Notes: a model not told the origin generated them from the letters alone. DNA of 64,000 nt from Qipengyuania gaetbuli (GCF_020171365.1 NZ_JAIUZO010000002.1:930001-994000); one strand, 5' to 3'. Positions 35,579 through 45,035 are shown, numbered from the stretch's first letter. Translations and numbers: made by a program.

Positions 35579-35720
35579 AAGTAAAACCCCTCAAAAGGTA
35601 ATATGTCATTTGTTTAAAACTAGGCGACCCTAGGGCCCAGTTGGAGAGGGGCTACGCGATTTGATTTACTATTGATATTTGTTTTGAGGTCCTATATTAG
35701 ATATACAAGATGCACTTGAT

Positions 35721-35746
35721 ACCGGATTATTCATAAAATAACCGGT
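35721..35746. promoter_or_regulatory. Inverted repeat in the AT-rich intergenic region
   Basis: ACCGG-A-TTATT CATAA AATAACCGGT: 10-base arms with one bulged A, in an AT-rich stretch between the adhesin gene and the winged-helix gene. It may be an operator for one or both divergent genes. Confidence 0.4.
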
Positions 35747-35754
35747 AAGCGCTA

Positions 35755-36135
35755 TTGGTCTCTACGCCTTCAAGTCGTCGACCGAGAGTAAACTGGGGAT
35801 ATGATTTATACTGCGCGTTTAATCGCGCAGCTATTGTTTGGTCGGGGCAAGTGAAGAAGATTTTGTCACAATTCGCCGCCGCCTTCGGGCAGGCGGGCAT
35901 ACAGGTATTCACCGTGGAAGGGCGGATCATCATCCACCTTATTTCTCACGGTGAATCGAGGATTAAGGAATTACTTCTGGCGTCCGGCTCTTCCTACCGC
36001 GGGTTCTACCTCGCGCTGGAACGGCTGAAGGCCAAGGGTATCGTCACCTCGGAACTCGACCCGCACGACCGGCGCGCGCGCCGGATCAAGCTCACCCAGC
36101 ACGACGCGACGCGCAAGCTGGACGAGCTCGCCTGA
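35755..36135 (+). CDS. Winged-helix (MarR-like) DNA-binding protein
   Basis: Up to 126 residues. The C-terminal part is winged-helix-like: TVEGRIIIHLISHGESRIKE, LLASGSSYRGFYLALERLKA, then a wing with LDPHDRRARRIKLTQ, as in short MarR-type proteins. The frame opens with TTG at 35755; a GTG at 35851, preceded by GGGGCAA, gives 94 residues and may be the real start. It diverges from the adhesin gene across an AT-rich gap with an inverted repeat and could regulate adhesin expression. Ligand unknown. Confidence 0.7.
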   Translation: MVSTPSSRRPRVNWGYDLYCAFNRAAIVWSGQVKKILSQFAAAFGQAGIQVFTVEGRIIIHLISHGESRIKELLLASGSSYRGFYLALERLKAKGIVTSELDPHDRRARRIKLTQHDATRKLDELA

Positions 36136-36153
36136 CGGCTTTTCCCTTACTGG

Positions 36154-37170
36154 TCAGCGGCGGCTGAGCGCTTCCTCGCTCTGCGCCATGAGCTTGGCGA
36201 TGATGTCCGCCACCGGCTCTTCTTCCTTGAGCATGCCGACCGACTGACCGGCCATCAGGCTGCCGTTCTCTACATCACCGTCGATGACCGCGCGCCGCAG
36301 GGCGCCGGCCCAGTAATGCTCGATCTGCAGCTGGGCCTCGTCCATCGCCACCTCTTCGCGGTCGAGCCGTCCGGCCACCTCGATTTGCTTGGCGGTGAAT
36401 TCTTCCGTGCCCTTGTTCTTCAGCGCGCGCACCGGAATTACCGGCAGGCGCGGATCGACCTGGACGCTGGCCACGGCATCGCGGGCGCTCGCGCGGAAGA
36501 AGGCCTTTTTGAAGTTTTCGTGCGCGATGCTTTCCTTGGCCGCTGCGAAGCGCGTGCCCAGCTGCACACCGGCTGCGCCCATTTCGAGGTATCCGGCAAT
36601 CGCCTGGCCGCGGCCGATCCCGCCGGCGACGAAGATAAGGTGTTCTTCCGCCAGTTCCGGCAGCATTTCCTGCGCCAGCACGCTGGTCGAGACGGGGCCG
36701 ATATGGCCGCCCGCCTCCATCCCTTCGATGACGAGCGCGTCCGCACCTGAACGCAGCAGCTTCTTGGCCAGCGCCAGCGTCGGCGCAAAGCAGATGACCT
36801 TAGCCGGATTGGCCCCGCCCTTGATGGCCTCGACGCTGCCCTTGGGCGGGATGCCGCCTGCCAGCACCACATGGCTGACCCCGGCGCGGTCGCACACGTC
36901 GATCAGTTCGAACAGCTGCGGATGCATGGTGATGAGGTTCACGCCGAAAGGCTTGTCGGTCAGCTTCTGCGTCTCGGCGATCTCGGTCTCGAGCAGTTCG
37001 GGCGTCATCGCGCCGCAGGCGATCACGCCGAAGCCGCCGGCATTGGAAATGGCCGACACGAGGTTGCGTTCGGATACCCAGCTCATCGCACCGCACAGGA
37101 TGGCGGTTTCGCTGCCGAGGAACTCAGCGCCGCGCTGCATCAGGCGCGCTGTCTTGGGATAAGTCGTCAT
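36154..37170 (-). CDS. Nitronate monooxygenase / FabK-like flavoprotein
   Basis: A 338-residue FMN-dependent TIM-barrel protein of the 2-nitropropane dioxygenase family. Typical elements: GAMSWVSERNLVSAISNAGG, FGVNLITMHPQ, VIEGMEAGGHIG near residue 150 and FVAGGIGRGQAIAGYLEMGA near 180 for FMN phosphate binding. It could oxidise nitronates or act as an enoyl-ACP reductase of the FabK type; the sequence alone does not decide. There is no operon partner: it lies between convergent small genes and the LytTR regulator. Confidence 0.9.
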   Translation of the reverse strand: MTTYPKTARLMQRGAEFLGSETAILCGAMSWVSERNLVSAISNAGGFGVIACGAMTPELLETEIAETQKLTDKPFGVNLITMHPQLFELIDVCDRAGVSHVVLAGGIPPKGSVEAIKGGANPAKVICFAPTLALAKKLLRSGADALVIEGMEAGGHIGPVSTSVLAQEMLPELAEEHLIFVAGGIGRGQAIAGYLEMGAAGVQLGTRFAAAKESIAHENFKKAFFRASARDAVASVQVDPRLPVIPVRALKNKGTEEFTAKQIEVAGRLDREEVAMDEAQLQIEHYWAGALRRAVIDGDVENGSLMAGQSVGMLKEEEPVADIIAKLMAQSEEALSRR

Positions 37171-37210
37171 ATGGGGCCGCTTACGGCGGGCCGGACCTTA
37201 CGGCAAGCGG

Positions 37211-37996
37211 CTACAGCCAGCCTGCATCCCTGAGATCGTTTGCACGGTTGCGCGAAACCGGCGCCTCGATCCCGTTGGACAGCAACAGGCGGAGATTGCG
37301 ATCCTCGCGCCTGACATCCTCCACCGCGTCGCGCGCGACCCACCAGCTGCGATGAACCTGCATGCCCTCGATTGTCGTCAATTCGGCAATGGCATCGCCA
37401 AGGCGCATCAGCACAAGCTCGCTACCCAGCGCGGTGTGGGCGCGGACATAGTGGTCCTCCATCTCCAGCGCGAGGAGCTGCGTGCCGAGATGCGGCGGCA
37501 GGCGGTCGAGAAAGCGCGGCCCGTCCTGCGCATCCGGCGATGGCGCCGTATCCGGAAGGGGAGCGGGATTGCCACCATCCCGGTCGGTCAGGACGAAAAA
37601 GCCGGTAATCCCTCCGCCGATCACGAACACATAGAGGTAGAGTTCGAAAAACCGCTCAAGCGATGGCCACGGGATCGGGCCGCCGATATGGTTCATGACC
37701 CATACCACCGCCGTCATGGGGACGGTCGCCAGCATGGCGCCGGTGAACCACAAGCCCGCTGTCGGCAGGTCGAGCCAGTCATGCAGCCGTGTGACAAGCA
37801 GGCTGACAGGCGAGTAGATCGCATATCCGATCCAGGCAAAGGCCACCCAGCTGACCAGCCGCACTGCAATCGGTAGTTCGAAACTGCCGAACGGTCCGAT
37901 GAGGGCCAGGATCACGCCGATCACGGTCATGATCGCCAAATCGATCACGATCTTGCGAACGATGTGCTTTCTGCCTGCTTGGGTCGATCCCGTCAT
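37211..37996 (-). CDS. Membrane-bound LytTR-type transcriptional regulator
   Basis: About 261 residues. Four membrane segments in the first 150 residues (IVIDLAIMTVIGVILALIG, RLVSWVAFAWIGYAIY, LWFTGAMLATVPMTAVVWVM, LYLYVFVIGGGITGFFVL). A C-terminal LytTR DNA-binding domain follows (LLALEMEDHYVRAHTALG, VHRSWWVARDAVEDV, RNLRLLLSNGIEAPVSR). This is the known layout of LytTR regulators without a kinase in sphingomonads. Start uncertain: ATG 37996 follows TTGGACCGG; ATG 38017 is possible. It is divergent from a membrane protein of the kind often paired with it, which is its likely target. Confidence 0.88.
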   Translation of the reverse strand: MTGSTQAGRKHIVRKIVIDLAIMTVIGVILALIGPFGSFELPIAVRLVSWVAFAWIGYAIYSPVSLLVTRLHDWLDLPTAGLWFTGAMLATVPMTAVVWVMNHIGGPIPWPSLERFFELYLYVFVIGGGITGFFVLTDRDGGNPAPLPDTAPSPDAQDGPRFLDRLPPHLGTQLLALEMEDHYVRAHTALGSELVLMRLGDAIAELTTIEGMQVHRSWWVARDAVEDVRREDRNLRLLLSNGIEAPVSRNRANDLRDAGWL

Positions 37997-38152
37997 CCGG
38001 TCCAAAGTAGCGCCCATTCGCGCATCGTAAAGTGGCAAGCACGCGGAATTACGCGCATTTCGCGAAGTCGGTGTGCAGTCGGCGAAGGGCGCGTTGAACG
38101 CGAACGGCAAGCTGCCAGCAAAGGGGGCAGACGACTTCGAAAGGACCCCTGA

Positions 38153-38692
38153 ATGACCTCGCTTGCAATCCCGGCCGACAGGAACAAGGCAATGCCCGCT
38201 GCAGGCTTCGACATCGGAACGCGCACGAGGTTCGCCGTAATGCTGGTCGCCGCTGCCCTGACTTCCTTCGCGTTCATTGCCCTGTTCCGCGGACTGACCG
38301 GACTGGCGCCCGCGCATCCCAACATCCGCGAACTGGCCATCGTCATTCATGTCAGCACGGTGCTGCCGGCCATTCCCCTGGGAAGCTATCTCCTGCTTTC
38401 CCGCAAGGGCGGCGCGCGGCACAAGCAGCTAGGCAAGATCTGGATCGCGTTCATGGTAACTACGGCCCTGTCCGCGATCTTCATCAGGACCGGCGGCAGT
38501 TTCAGCTTCATCCATCTCTTCGTGCCGCTGACGCTATGGTCGAGCTACAAGGTGATCGCCAGCGCGCGCCGCCGCGATTTCAAGAACCACCGCAACGAAA
38601 TTCTCGGCCTCTATCTGGGGGCCCTGACGATCCCGGGCGTGTTCGCCTTCGCGCTCCCGGGCCGGCTCATGAATGTCTGGCTTTTCTGGTAA
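38153..38692 (+). CDS. DUF2306-type membrane protein
   Basis: A 179-residue integral membrane protein with four likely segments (FAVMLVAAALTSFAFIAL, LAIVIHVSTVLPAIPLGS, IWIAFMVTTALSAIFI, LYLGALTIPGVFAFALPG). Two conserved His-containing regions (VIHVST and SFIHLF) are typical of DUF2306. Function unknown. AAGGACC lies at good spacing before the ATG. It diverges from the LytTR regulator. It runs up to two bases from the end of convergent purT. Confidence 0.82.
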   Translation: MTSLAIPADRNKAMPAAGFDIGTRTRFAVMLVAAALTSFAFIALFRGLTGLAPAHPNIRELAIVIHVSTVLPAIPLGSYLLLSRKGGARHKQLGKIWIAFMVTTALSAIFIRTGGSFSFIHLFVPLTLWSSYKVIASARRRDFKNHRNEILGLYLGALTIPGVFAFALPGRLMNVWLFW

Positions 38693-38693
38693 G

Positions 38694-39854
38694 TCAGTCG
38701 CCGTAGACGATCCGGACCCTGTGGGCAGCGTCGCGCGCCTTGCTGCGCGCCTCGTCCGTGTCGCTGCCCGTCGCCAGTGCGACACCCATGCGGCGGTATG
38801 GCCGGCTGGTCGGCTTGGCGAAAATGCGGATGTCGGCGCCCTGCGCCATGGCATCGGCGAGGCCTTCGTAGCCGAGCTGCTCGCTGTCGCGATCGGCGAG
38901 GATGACGGCAGAGGCCGAAGGGCGCGCCAGCATCCGGTCGGGAATCGGCAGGCCTAGTACTGCGCGGGCGTGAAGGTCGAATTCAGTGAGGTTCTGGCTG
39001 ACCAGCGTGACCATCCCCGTGTCATGCGGTCGCGGCGAGAGTTCGGAGAAGATGACCTCCTCGCCCCTGACGAAGAATTCCACCCCGAACAGGCCGAAAC
39101 CGCCCAGATCGTCGACGACCTTGCGCGCCATGTCCTGCGCCTTGGCGATGGCGCCGTCCGACATCGGGGTCGGCTGCCAGCTTTCCTGGTAATCGCCGCG
39201 CTCCTGACGGTGGCCGATGGGCGGACAGAAGGTGACGCCGCCTGCGTGCCGGACGGTCAAGAGGGTGATCTCGTAATCGAAATCGATGAATTGCTCGACG
39301 ATGACGCGCTGGCGGTCGCCGCGCATGTTGGCGCAGGCATAGTCCCATGCCCCTTCCAGTGCCTCCTCGCTGCGGACCGTGCTCTGGCCTTTGCCCGAAG
39401 AGGACATGACGGGCTTGATCACGCAGGGGAAGCCCGTGTGCGCGGCGGCTGCGTGCACCTCGTCGAGGTTCTTGGCGTAGCGGTATTTCGACGTCACGAG
39501 GCCGAGTTCGTTTGCCGCAAGGTCGCGGATGGCATCGCGGTTCATGGTCAGCTGGGCTGCACGGGCCGAAGGAACGACGGTAAAGCCTTCGCTTTCCAGT
39601 TCGGCCAGCACCTCGGTGCGGATCGCCTCGATCTCGGGCACGATGTAGTCGGGCCGGTGCAGTTCGGCCACTTCACGCAGCCGCTCGCCATCGAGCATGG
39701 AGAAGACCTCGCGCGCATCGGCAAGCTGCATGGCCGGCGCATCGTCGTAGGCATCGCAGGCGATGACATAGGCCCCGAGCCGCTTGGCCGAGATGACGAA
39801 TTCGCGCCCCAGCTCGCCCGAACCGAGAAGCAGGATCTTTGCGGTGTGTGCCAT
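38694..39854 (-). CDS. purT: Formate-dependent phosphoribosylglycinamide formyltransferase
   Basis: ATP-grasp enzyme of purine synthesis that adds formate to GAR, replacing the folate-dependent PurN. 386 residues. The N-terminal pre-ATP-grasp domain ([21 protein letters not shown]) is followed by the ATP-binding lid ([17 protein letters not shown]) and the metal-binding [16 protein letters not shown]. The ATG at 39854 was chosen from the family start [14 protein letters not shown], and it nearly overlaps the stop of the DUF4279 gene. It is third in the lysC-DUF4279-purT operon. PurU, encoded nearby, can supply the formate. Confidence 0.95.
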   Translation of the reverse strand: MAHTAKILLLGSGELGREFVISAKRLGAYVIACDAYDDAPAMQLADAREVFSMLDGERLREVAELHRPDYIVPEIEAIRTEVLAELESEGFTVVPSARAAQLTMNRDAIRDLAANELGLVTSKYRYAKNLDEVHAAAAHTGFPCVIKPVMSSSGKGQSTVRSEEALEGAWDYACANMRGDRQRVIVEQFIDFDYEITLLTVRHAGGVTFCPPIGHRQERGDYQESWQPTPMSDGAIAKAQDMARKVVDDLGGFGLFGVEFFVRGEEVIFSELSPRPHDTGMVTLVSQNLTEFDLHARAVLGLPIPDRMLARPSASAVILADRDSEQLGYEGLADAMAQGADIRIFAKPTSRPYRRMGVALATGSDTDEARSKARDAAHRVRIVYGD

Positions 39855-39855
39855 C

Positions 39856-40278
39856 TCAGTCAATTTCCTGTTCGGGATCACCATAGATGTCCAGATCAAC
39901 CTTCAGCGATCGATCTGAGATCATTGAGATCGTCCTTGCATGCAAAGGCTGTCCGCTATTGAAACCGTCAAGCCAAAGCCCACAGAAAAGGTCGCTCTCG
40001 AAGCGAGAAGTGAGAAACTGCCAAACGTTTAAATCGTCGGTCAATTTGGCGAACAGACCGACGATCTGCGCCTCAATATCACCTGGGACGTTTCGTTCTT
40101 GCTGCAACCTCCACATACCTGTTTGGGCAGTCATCGATTTGCCTGCGGAAGTCGTAAACGTCGACCCTTTCGTCGCGCTGACAGTCGGATCACAGCCCAG
40201 TAGAGCTGTCACTTCTTCAGGGACTAAATCGTCACCAAAAAATCGAAGCGAAACAGACGATTCTTTAAGCCAACCCAC
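39856..40278 (-). CDS. DUF4279 protein between lysC and purT
   Basis: A 140-residue cytoplasmic protein. [20 protein letters not shown] at the start and the GMWRLQQE segment are as in DUF4279 proteins. This family has no established function and is scattered in many genomes, often in toxin-immunity-like settings. GTG start directly after the lysC stop (TGAGTG), and its stop sits next to the purT start, so it is translated within the operon. Base composition is lower in GC than its neighbours, which suggests a later insertion into a lysC-purT unit. Confidence 0.75.
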   Translation of the reverse strand: MGWLKESSVSLRFFGDDLVPEEVTALLGCDPTVSATKGSTFTTSAGKSMTAQTGMWRLQQERNVPGDIEAQIVGLFAKLTDDLNVWQFLTSRFESDLFCGLWLDGFNSGQPLHARTISMISDRSLKVDLDIYGDPEQEID

Positions 40279-41559
40279 TCACGCAGCCTCATCCGCGGCA
40301 TCCAGCCCGTAGGCGGTGTGGAGCACGCGCACGGCGAGTTCGGTCTCGTCCTCGTCGATCATCACGCTGACCTTGATTTCCGAGGTGGTGATGGCCTGGA
40401 TGTTGATGCCGCGGTCGGCCAGCGCCTGGAACATGGTCGCGGCGACACCGGCGTGGCTCTTCATGCCCACGCCGACAACGCTGATCTTGGCGATCTTGCT
40501 GTCGGTGATGAGGCGGTTGTAGCCGATCTCGTCGCGCTTGTCCTCGAGCAGCGCCTGTGCGCGGGCAAGGTCCGCCTGGGGCACGGTGAAGGTCACGTCG
40601 GTCTCGCCCTTGTCGCGGCCTACGTTCTGGATGATCATGTCGACATTGATGCCGGCCTTGGCCAACGGGTCGAAGATATGGGCGACCGCGCCGGGCTTGT
40701 CGGGCACGCGGGTGAGGATCACCTTGGCCTCGTTCTTGTCATGCGCGATGCCGGTCACGTGCTGGCGTTCCATTTCGCCCTTCTCCACCAGTTCGTTCAT
40801 TTCCTCTTCCGACACGATCATCGTGCCCGGAAGCTCGTCTGCAGGGATGGCGTCGTCGCCCACGAAGCTGGAGAGGACCTGCACGCGCACGCCTTCCTTC
40901 ATCGCGAGGCCGACGGAGCGCGTCTGGAGCACCTTGGCCCCCACGCTCGCCAGTTCGAGCATTTCTTCGTAGGTCACCGCCTTCAGCTTCCTCGCCTTGG
41001 CGACGATGCGGGGGTCGGTGGTGTAGACGCCGTCAACGTCCGTATAGATGTCGCAGCGATCCGCCTTGACCGCCGCTGCCACGGCAACCGCCGAGGTGTC
41101 CGAACCGCCGCGACCCAGGGTGGTCACGCGGCCGGTTTCGGCCAGGCCCTGGAAGCCGGGAATGACGGCAATCTCGCCGCGCTCCATCGAGGCGACGACT
41201 TCGTCCGCGTCGATGCCGTCGATGCGCGCCTTGGCATGCGCCTCGATCGTGCGGATCGGCAGCTGCCAGCCGAGCCAGCTGCGCGCCTTGCAGCCCAGCG
41301 ATTGCAGCGTGAGCGCGAGCAACCCGCTCGTCACCTGTTCGCCGCTGGCGACGACCACGTCGTATTCGGCCGGGTCGTACAGCGCGTTCGCCTCGCGGCA
41401 GAAGTTGACCAGCCGGTCGGTCTCGCCCGCCATCGCGCTGACGACCACCGCGACCTGATTGCCGCCCGCCGCCTGCTTGCGCACGAGGTTGGCCACGCGC
41501 CGGATGCGTTCGGTCCCCGCCATGGAGGTGCCGCCGAATTTCATCACGATACGGGCCAA
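40279..41559 (-). CDS. lysC: Aspartate kinase
   Basis: Phosphorylates aspartate, the entry to lysine, methionine and threonine synthesis. 426 residues. N-terminal kinase domain: VMKFGGTSMAGTERIRRVA, TLGRGGSDTSAVAVAAAVKA, YTDVDGVYTTDPRIV. Two C-terminal ACT domains from about 265 (VILTRVPDKPGAVAHIFDP and ISVVGVGMKSHAGVAATMF) should bind lysine or threonine for feedback control. Its length and ACT pair fit the usual alpha-type enzyme with an internal beta start. It leads the operon with the DUF4279 gene and purT, and is divergent from ubiG. Confidence 0.96.
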   Translation of the reverse strand: MARIVMKFGGTSMAGTERIRRVANLVRKQAAGGNQVAVVVSAMAGETDRLVNFCREANALYDPAEYDVVVASGEQVTSGLLALTLQSLGCKARSWLGWQLPIRTIEAHAKARIDGIDADEVVASMERGEIAVIPGFQGLAETGRVTTLGRGGSDTSAVAVAAAVKADRCDIYTDVDGVYTTDPRIVAKARKLKAVTYEEMLELASVGAKVLQTRSVGLAMKEGVRVQVLSSFVGDDAIPADELPGTMIVSEEEMNELVEKGEMERQHVTGIAHDKNEAKVILTRVPDKPGAVAHIFDPLAKAGINVDMIIQNVGRDKGETDVTFTVPQADLARAQALLEDKRDEIGYNRLITDSKIAKISVVGVGMKSHAGVAATMFQALADRGINIQAITTSEIKVSVMIDEDETELAVRVLHTAYGLDAADEAA

Positions 41560-41611
41560 GCCGATAGTCTCCGTGCTGGAATGCTCGAGAACAGGCTGCT
41601 AGCCACCCCTC

Positions 41612-42370
41612 ATGAGCGATGCAACAACCGTCACGCCAAGCAATACTTCAGGCGGCCAAACGATCCGGCCCGAAGAGGCCGCCCACTTCGGCAAGCTGGC
41701 GAAGGACTGGTGGGACCCGAAGGGGTCTTCCGCCATGCTCCACAAGCTCAATCCCGTCCGCCTCGGCTTCCTGCGCGAAGCGATCGACATCCACTGGGCA
41801 GGCGACGTGCGCAATACCCGCCCGCTCGACGGCAAGAGCGCGCTCGACGTCGGCTGCGGCGCGGGCCTCCTGTGCGAACCGCTGGCGCGCATGGGAGCGG
41901 CAGTGACCGGCGTGGATGCCGCGCCCGAGAACGTGGCCGCCGCTGCGATCCATGCCGAAGGCGTGGGCCTCGACATCCGCTACATCGCCGGGGAGATCGG
42001 CGCGCAGGACCTGGGGACCTTCGATCTCGTCACCTCGATGGAGGTGGTCGAACACGTTGCCGACAAGCGCGCCTTTCTCGCCCAGCTTGCCACGCGGCTT
42101 GCGCCCGGCGGGCTTATGGTCCTGTCCACGCCCAACCGCACCCCGCAATCGCGCCTCCTAATGATCGGGGCGGCGGAAGGTGTGCGGCTCATCCCCAAGG
42201 GCACCCACCACTGGGACGATTTCGTCACGCCCGAGGAGTTGGCCGAGCTTCTCGAGAGCGTCGGCCTCGTGATGGGCGAACCGCGCGGCATCGCTTTTTC
42301 GCCGCTGAAGGGCCTGCACCTGTCAGGCGACCTCTCGCTCAATTACATCGTGACCGCGCGCGCGGCCTAG
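41612..42370 (+). CDS. ubiG: Ubiquinone biosynthesis O-methyltransferase
   Basis: SAM-dependent methyltransferase for two O-methylations in ubiquinone synthesis, 252 residues. The family N-terminus is FGKLAKDWWDPKGSSAMLHK. Motif I is ALDVGCGAGLLCEPLARMGA near residue 88, followed by FDLVTSMEVVEHV near 138 and a C-terminal HHWDDFVTPEEL. It fits with ubiE and ubiB elsewhere in the window. The ATG has no strong ribosome site. Its end overlaps the convergent deaminase gene by four bases. Confidence 0.96.
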   Translation: MSDATTVTPSNTSGGQTIRPEEAAHFGKLAKDWWDPKGSSAMLHKLNPVRLGFLREAIDIHWAGDVRNTRPLDGKSALDVGCGAGLLCEPLARMGAAVTGVDAAPENVAAAAIHAEGVGLDIRYIAGEIGAQDLGTFDLVTSMEVVEHVADKRAFLAQLATRLAPGGLMVLSTPNRTPQSRLLMIGAAEGVRLIPKGTHHWDDFVTPEELAELLESVGLVMGEPRGIAFSPLKGLHLSGDLSLNYIVTARAA

Positions 42371-42858
42371 TCGTTGGCCTGGTCTTCCTCGGGCACGTCG
42401 TCCCAGGGGCGGTAGTAGAGCTGCGCGCATTCCCCGGCCAGCACGCCGCCGACCAGTTCGAGATCGTCCTTGTAGGCATCGGCCACGAAGTCGAGCGTCG
42501 AGAGATGACGGTCCTCGAAATACATCTCGTGGACCTCCTCGCGGCCTGCGCCGTAGACGATGCGGCTCACCCCTGCCCAGATGCTGGCAAAGGTGCACAT
42601 GCCGCAGGGCTGGAGCGTCGAATAGAGCGTCGCGCCCTCGATCCGCATGTCGCCGTGCGCTTTCCCGGCCGCGCGTAGCGTGACCACTTCGGCATGGGCC
42701 GTGGCATCGCAGCATTCGGCAGTCCGGTTGACCCCGCGGGCAATTTCCTTGCCGTCCAGCACCAGGATGGCGGCAATCGGCGTATCGGCAGGATCGGTGC
42801 CCTTTTCCGCCACCGCATGATCGCGCGCGGCGCGCATCCAGTCCGCGTCGCTCTTCAT
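42367..42858 (-). CDS. Nucleoside deaminase (cytidine/guanine deaminase family)
   Basis: A 163-residue zinc deaminase. The zinc site is TAHAEVVTLR (His and proton-shuttle Glu near residue 55) with TLQPCGMCTFASIW near 83. It resembles the ComEB/TadA-like deaminases; the EMYFEDRHLSTLDFV stretch suggests a guanine- or nucleoside-type deaminase rather than TadA, but the substrate is uncertain. No clear operon partner. Confidence 0.88.
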   Translation of the reverse strand: MKSDADWMRAARDHAVAEKGTDPADTPIAAILVLDGKEIARGVNRTAECCDATAHAEVVTLRAAGKAHGDMRIEGATLYSTLQPCGMCTFASIWAGVSRIVYGAGREEVHEMYFEDRHLSTLDFVADAYKDDLELVGGVLAGECAQLYYRPWDDVPEEDQAND

Positions 42859-42924
42859 GATGAAGGCCCGCCAACCAAGGGTGTTAACCGGCTATTGAGG
42901 ATATCTGCGTAGGCTAACCCGGTC

Positions 42925-43092
42925 ATGCTCAAGAAGCTTCTCCTGTGCGCCGCGATCGCCCTGGGCCTGCTTTACGGGTCCGGCAGCAATCTGGGCGCCG
43001 TCAAACGGCAGATCACCAGCGCCGCCAACGACAATGCGCGCGCGGTGACGCAGGGCAGCAATGGCAATTGGGGCAACGAGAGCGGCTACTGA
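42925..43092 (+). CDS. Small exported protein of unknown function
   Basis: A 55-residue open frame, too small for routine tracks. The N-terminus is a clean signal-type segment (MLKKLLLCAAIALGLLYGSG) followed by a short polar tail with SAANDNARAVTQGSNGNWG. The ribosome site is weak. It overlaps the end of the convergent ArsC-like gene by seven bases. It could be a small periplasmic or membrane-attached peptide. Confidence 0.55.
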   Translation: MLKKLLLCAAIALGLLYGSGSNLGAVKRQITSAANDNARAVTQGSNGNWGNESGY

Positions 43093-43433
43093 AGCGCCGC
43101 CGCCCAATCGCCTTGCGAAAAGCCAACCAGCAGCCCGCCATCGTGTTCCACGACGGGTCGCTTGATCATGCTGGGATGCTCCACCATCAGTGCGATCGCG
43201 CGGTCCCGGTCGATGCCGTCCTTCCGGTCGTCGGGCAGCTTGCGGAAAGTGGTGCCGCGCCGGTTGAGCAGCACTTCCCACCCCGCCGTATCGACCCATC
43301 GCGCCAGCCGGGCAGGATCCGCGCCTTCCTTCTTGTAGTCGTGGAAGGCGTAGTCGATGCCCGCCTCCTCCAGCCACTTGCGGGCCTTCTTGACGGTGTC
43401 GCAATTGGGAATGCCGTAGAGCTGGATGGTCAT
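43086..43433 (-). CDS. ArsC/Spx-family reductase-like protein
   Basis: A 115-residue thioredoxin-fold protein. MTIQLYGIPNCDTVKKARKW carries the single active Cys of the ArsC/YffB group, and RRGTTFRKLP and MIKRPVVEHDGGLLVGFS complete the fold. These proteins use glutathione or thioredoxin; true arsenate reductase needs three Arg residues that I cannot place with certainty, so YffB-like is the safer reading. There are no arsenic genes next to it. Confidence 0.88.
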   Translation of the reverse strand: MTIQLYGIPNCDTVKKARKWLEEAGIDYAFHDYKKEGADPARLARWVDTAGWEVLLNRRGTTFRKLPDDRKDGIDRDRAIALMVEHPSMIKRPVVEHDGGLLVGFSQGDWAAALQ

Positions 43434-43552
43434 AAGCCCCTTCCTACAGGGTGGAACACTTGGAACACGGTCCAGGGCGAAAATCTCGCGGACCCGGAAA
43501 ACCGCCCGTTTCCGGCCGTTGCGGGCCGTTCAAGGGCGATTGCGCGGCCTGC

Positions 43553-44035
43553 CTAGCGGGGCTGCGGCGTGTAGGAAAGGTGCGCGTCCGCTATCGCCAC
43601 GGCGAGCGCATCGGCAGCATCGGCCCCGGCGATCTGCGCGCCGGGCAGCAGCACCTTGAGCATGGCCTGGACCTGGGCCTTGTCGGCCCCGCCCGTTCCC
43701 ACCACCGCTTTCTTGACCAGCCGCGCGGCGTGTTCGTTGACGGCGAGCCCTGCTACCCCGCAGGCCGCCAGCACAGCCCCGCGGGCCTGCGCCAGCTTGA
43801 GCGTCGATTGCGGGTTCTTGTTGACGAAGACCTCTTCCGCTGCCGCACGGTCGGGCCGGTATTCGGCGATCACGCCTGCCAGCGCCCCCTGCAGCGCGGC
43901 GAGCCGCTGGGCCATCGGCGCCTTCGCATCGGTCGACACCTGCCCGTTGGCGATGTGCGAAATGCGGCTGCCCTCGGCCCGGATCACGCCCCAGCCGGTG
44001 CAGGAGAGCGAAGGGTCGAGGCCGAGGATCAGCAC
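43553..44035 (-). CDS. ruvC: Holliday junction resolvase RuvC
   Basis: Endonuclease that resolves Holliday junctions, 160 residues. The catalytic acids are visible: Asp in [17 protein letters not shown] at the start, Glu in [20 protein letters not shown] near residue 65 and the C-terminal [15 protein letters not shown] pair. The GTG at 44035 was chosen because it lies just after the yebC stop and gives the usual length; the open frame upstream has no family likeness. Probably co-transcribed with yebC. RuvA and RuvB are not in the window. Confidence 0.95.
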   Translation of the reverse strand: MLILGLDPSLSCTGWGVIRAEGSRISHIANGQVSTDAKAPMAQRLAALQGALAGVIAEYRPDRAAAEEVFVNKNPQSTLKLAQARGAVLAACGVAGLAVNEHAARLVKKAVVGTGGADKAQVQAMLKVLLPGAQIAGADAADALAVAIADAHLSYTPQPR

Positions 44036-44045
44036 CGTGCCGGGC

Positions 44046-44792
44046 TCAACCGCCGAGCTTCTCCATGATCTCGTCGGAGATCTCGTAATTGCCCCAGACG
44101 GTCTGGACGTCGTCATCGTCGTCGAGCGCGTCGACCAGCTTCAGCAGCGTGCCGGCGCTGCCTTCGTCCATGTCGACGGTGATGTTCGGCTTCCATGCGA
44201 GCTTGACGTTCTCCGCCTCGCCCAGCGCCTTCTCGAGGTCCGAGGCGACCTGGTGGAGGTCGTCGGCGGCGGTCCAGATCGTGTGGCCGTCCTCGCTGCT
44301 TTCCACGTCCTGCGCCCCGGCTTCGATGGCGGCTTCGAGGACCTTTTCCTCGTCGCCCGCGCTCGCCGGGTATTCGATCAGGCCGAGCCGTTCGAAGCCG
44401 TGCTGCACGCTGCCTTCGGTGCCGAGGTTACCGCCGTTCTTGCTGAAGGCGGTGCGCACGGCAGTGGCGGTGCGATTGCGGTTGTCGGTCAGCGCCTCGA
44501 CGATCAGGGCAACGCCTGCCGGGCCGTAGCCTTCGTAGCGCACTTCCTCGTAGTTCTCGCCGTCGGTGGCCGATGCCTTGTCGATCGCGCGCTGGATATT
44601 GTCCTTCGGCATCGACTGGGCCTTGGCCGCGTTCACCGCGAGACGCAGGCGCGGGTTCATGTCAGGGTCGGGCATTCCCATCTTCGCGGCCACGGTGATT
44701 TCGCGACTGAGCTTGGAAAACAGGTTGGAGCGCTTCTTGTCCTGCGCACCCTTGCGATGCATGATGTTCTTGAATTTGGAATGGCCGGCCAT
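44046..44792 (-). CDS. yebC: YebC/PmpR-family protein
   Basis: A 248-residue protein of the TACO1/YebC family. The N-terminus [20 protein letters not shown] is diagnostic. It is followed by [39 protein letters not shown], and [20 protein letters not shown]. Recent work ties the family to translation of proline-rich stretches and to transcription control. The Met at 44792 is the family start. Adjacent ruvC is the classical pairing. Confidence 0.95.
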   Translation of the reverse strand: MAGHSKFKNIMHRKGAQDKKRSNLFSKLSREITVAAKMGMPDPDMNPRLRLAVNAAKAQSMPKDNIQRAIDKASATDGENYEEVRYEGYGPAGVALIVEALTDNRNRTATAVRTAFSKNGGNLGTEGSVQHGFERLGLIEYPASAGDEEKVLEAAIEAGAQDVESSEDGHTIWTAADDLHQVASDLEKALGEAENVKLAWKPNITVDMDEGSAGTLLKLVDALDDDDDVQTVWGNYEISDEIMEKLGG

Positions 44793-45035
44793 GGCTGACG
44801 ATCTGCCTTGCTTGGGAATGGGTTGAATCGCCGCGTCCCTTAGCCCTTGTCGCACCGCGCCGACAAGCCTTGCGGACAGGCACATCATTTGTGAATCCGC
44901 CTATTCAATGCCGGTTCATGGCCAAAGCTGTACAAGTCATGACATTCGCTGGCAGATTGTCTTGGGGAAAGGGCAGGCTGCACCATGAAAACCAAATCGT
45001 GTAAGCTCATCGCCAAGACGCGAAAGGACCGAGCC

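Noticed and set aside
34178-35584. Plus-strand frame across the adhesin gene
   Set aside because: Gly/Val/Arg-rich repeats simply mirror the adhesin stalk repeats.
40318-42678. Very long plus-strand frame across lysC, ubiG and the deaminase
   Set aside because: Covers several real genes on the other strand or in another frame; composition (HADHADHGD-like) is typical of antisense frames.
43448-43470. GGAACAC direct repeat upstream of the ArsC-like gene
   Set aside because: Spacing does not fit a LexA box and no regulator is indicated.
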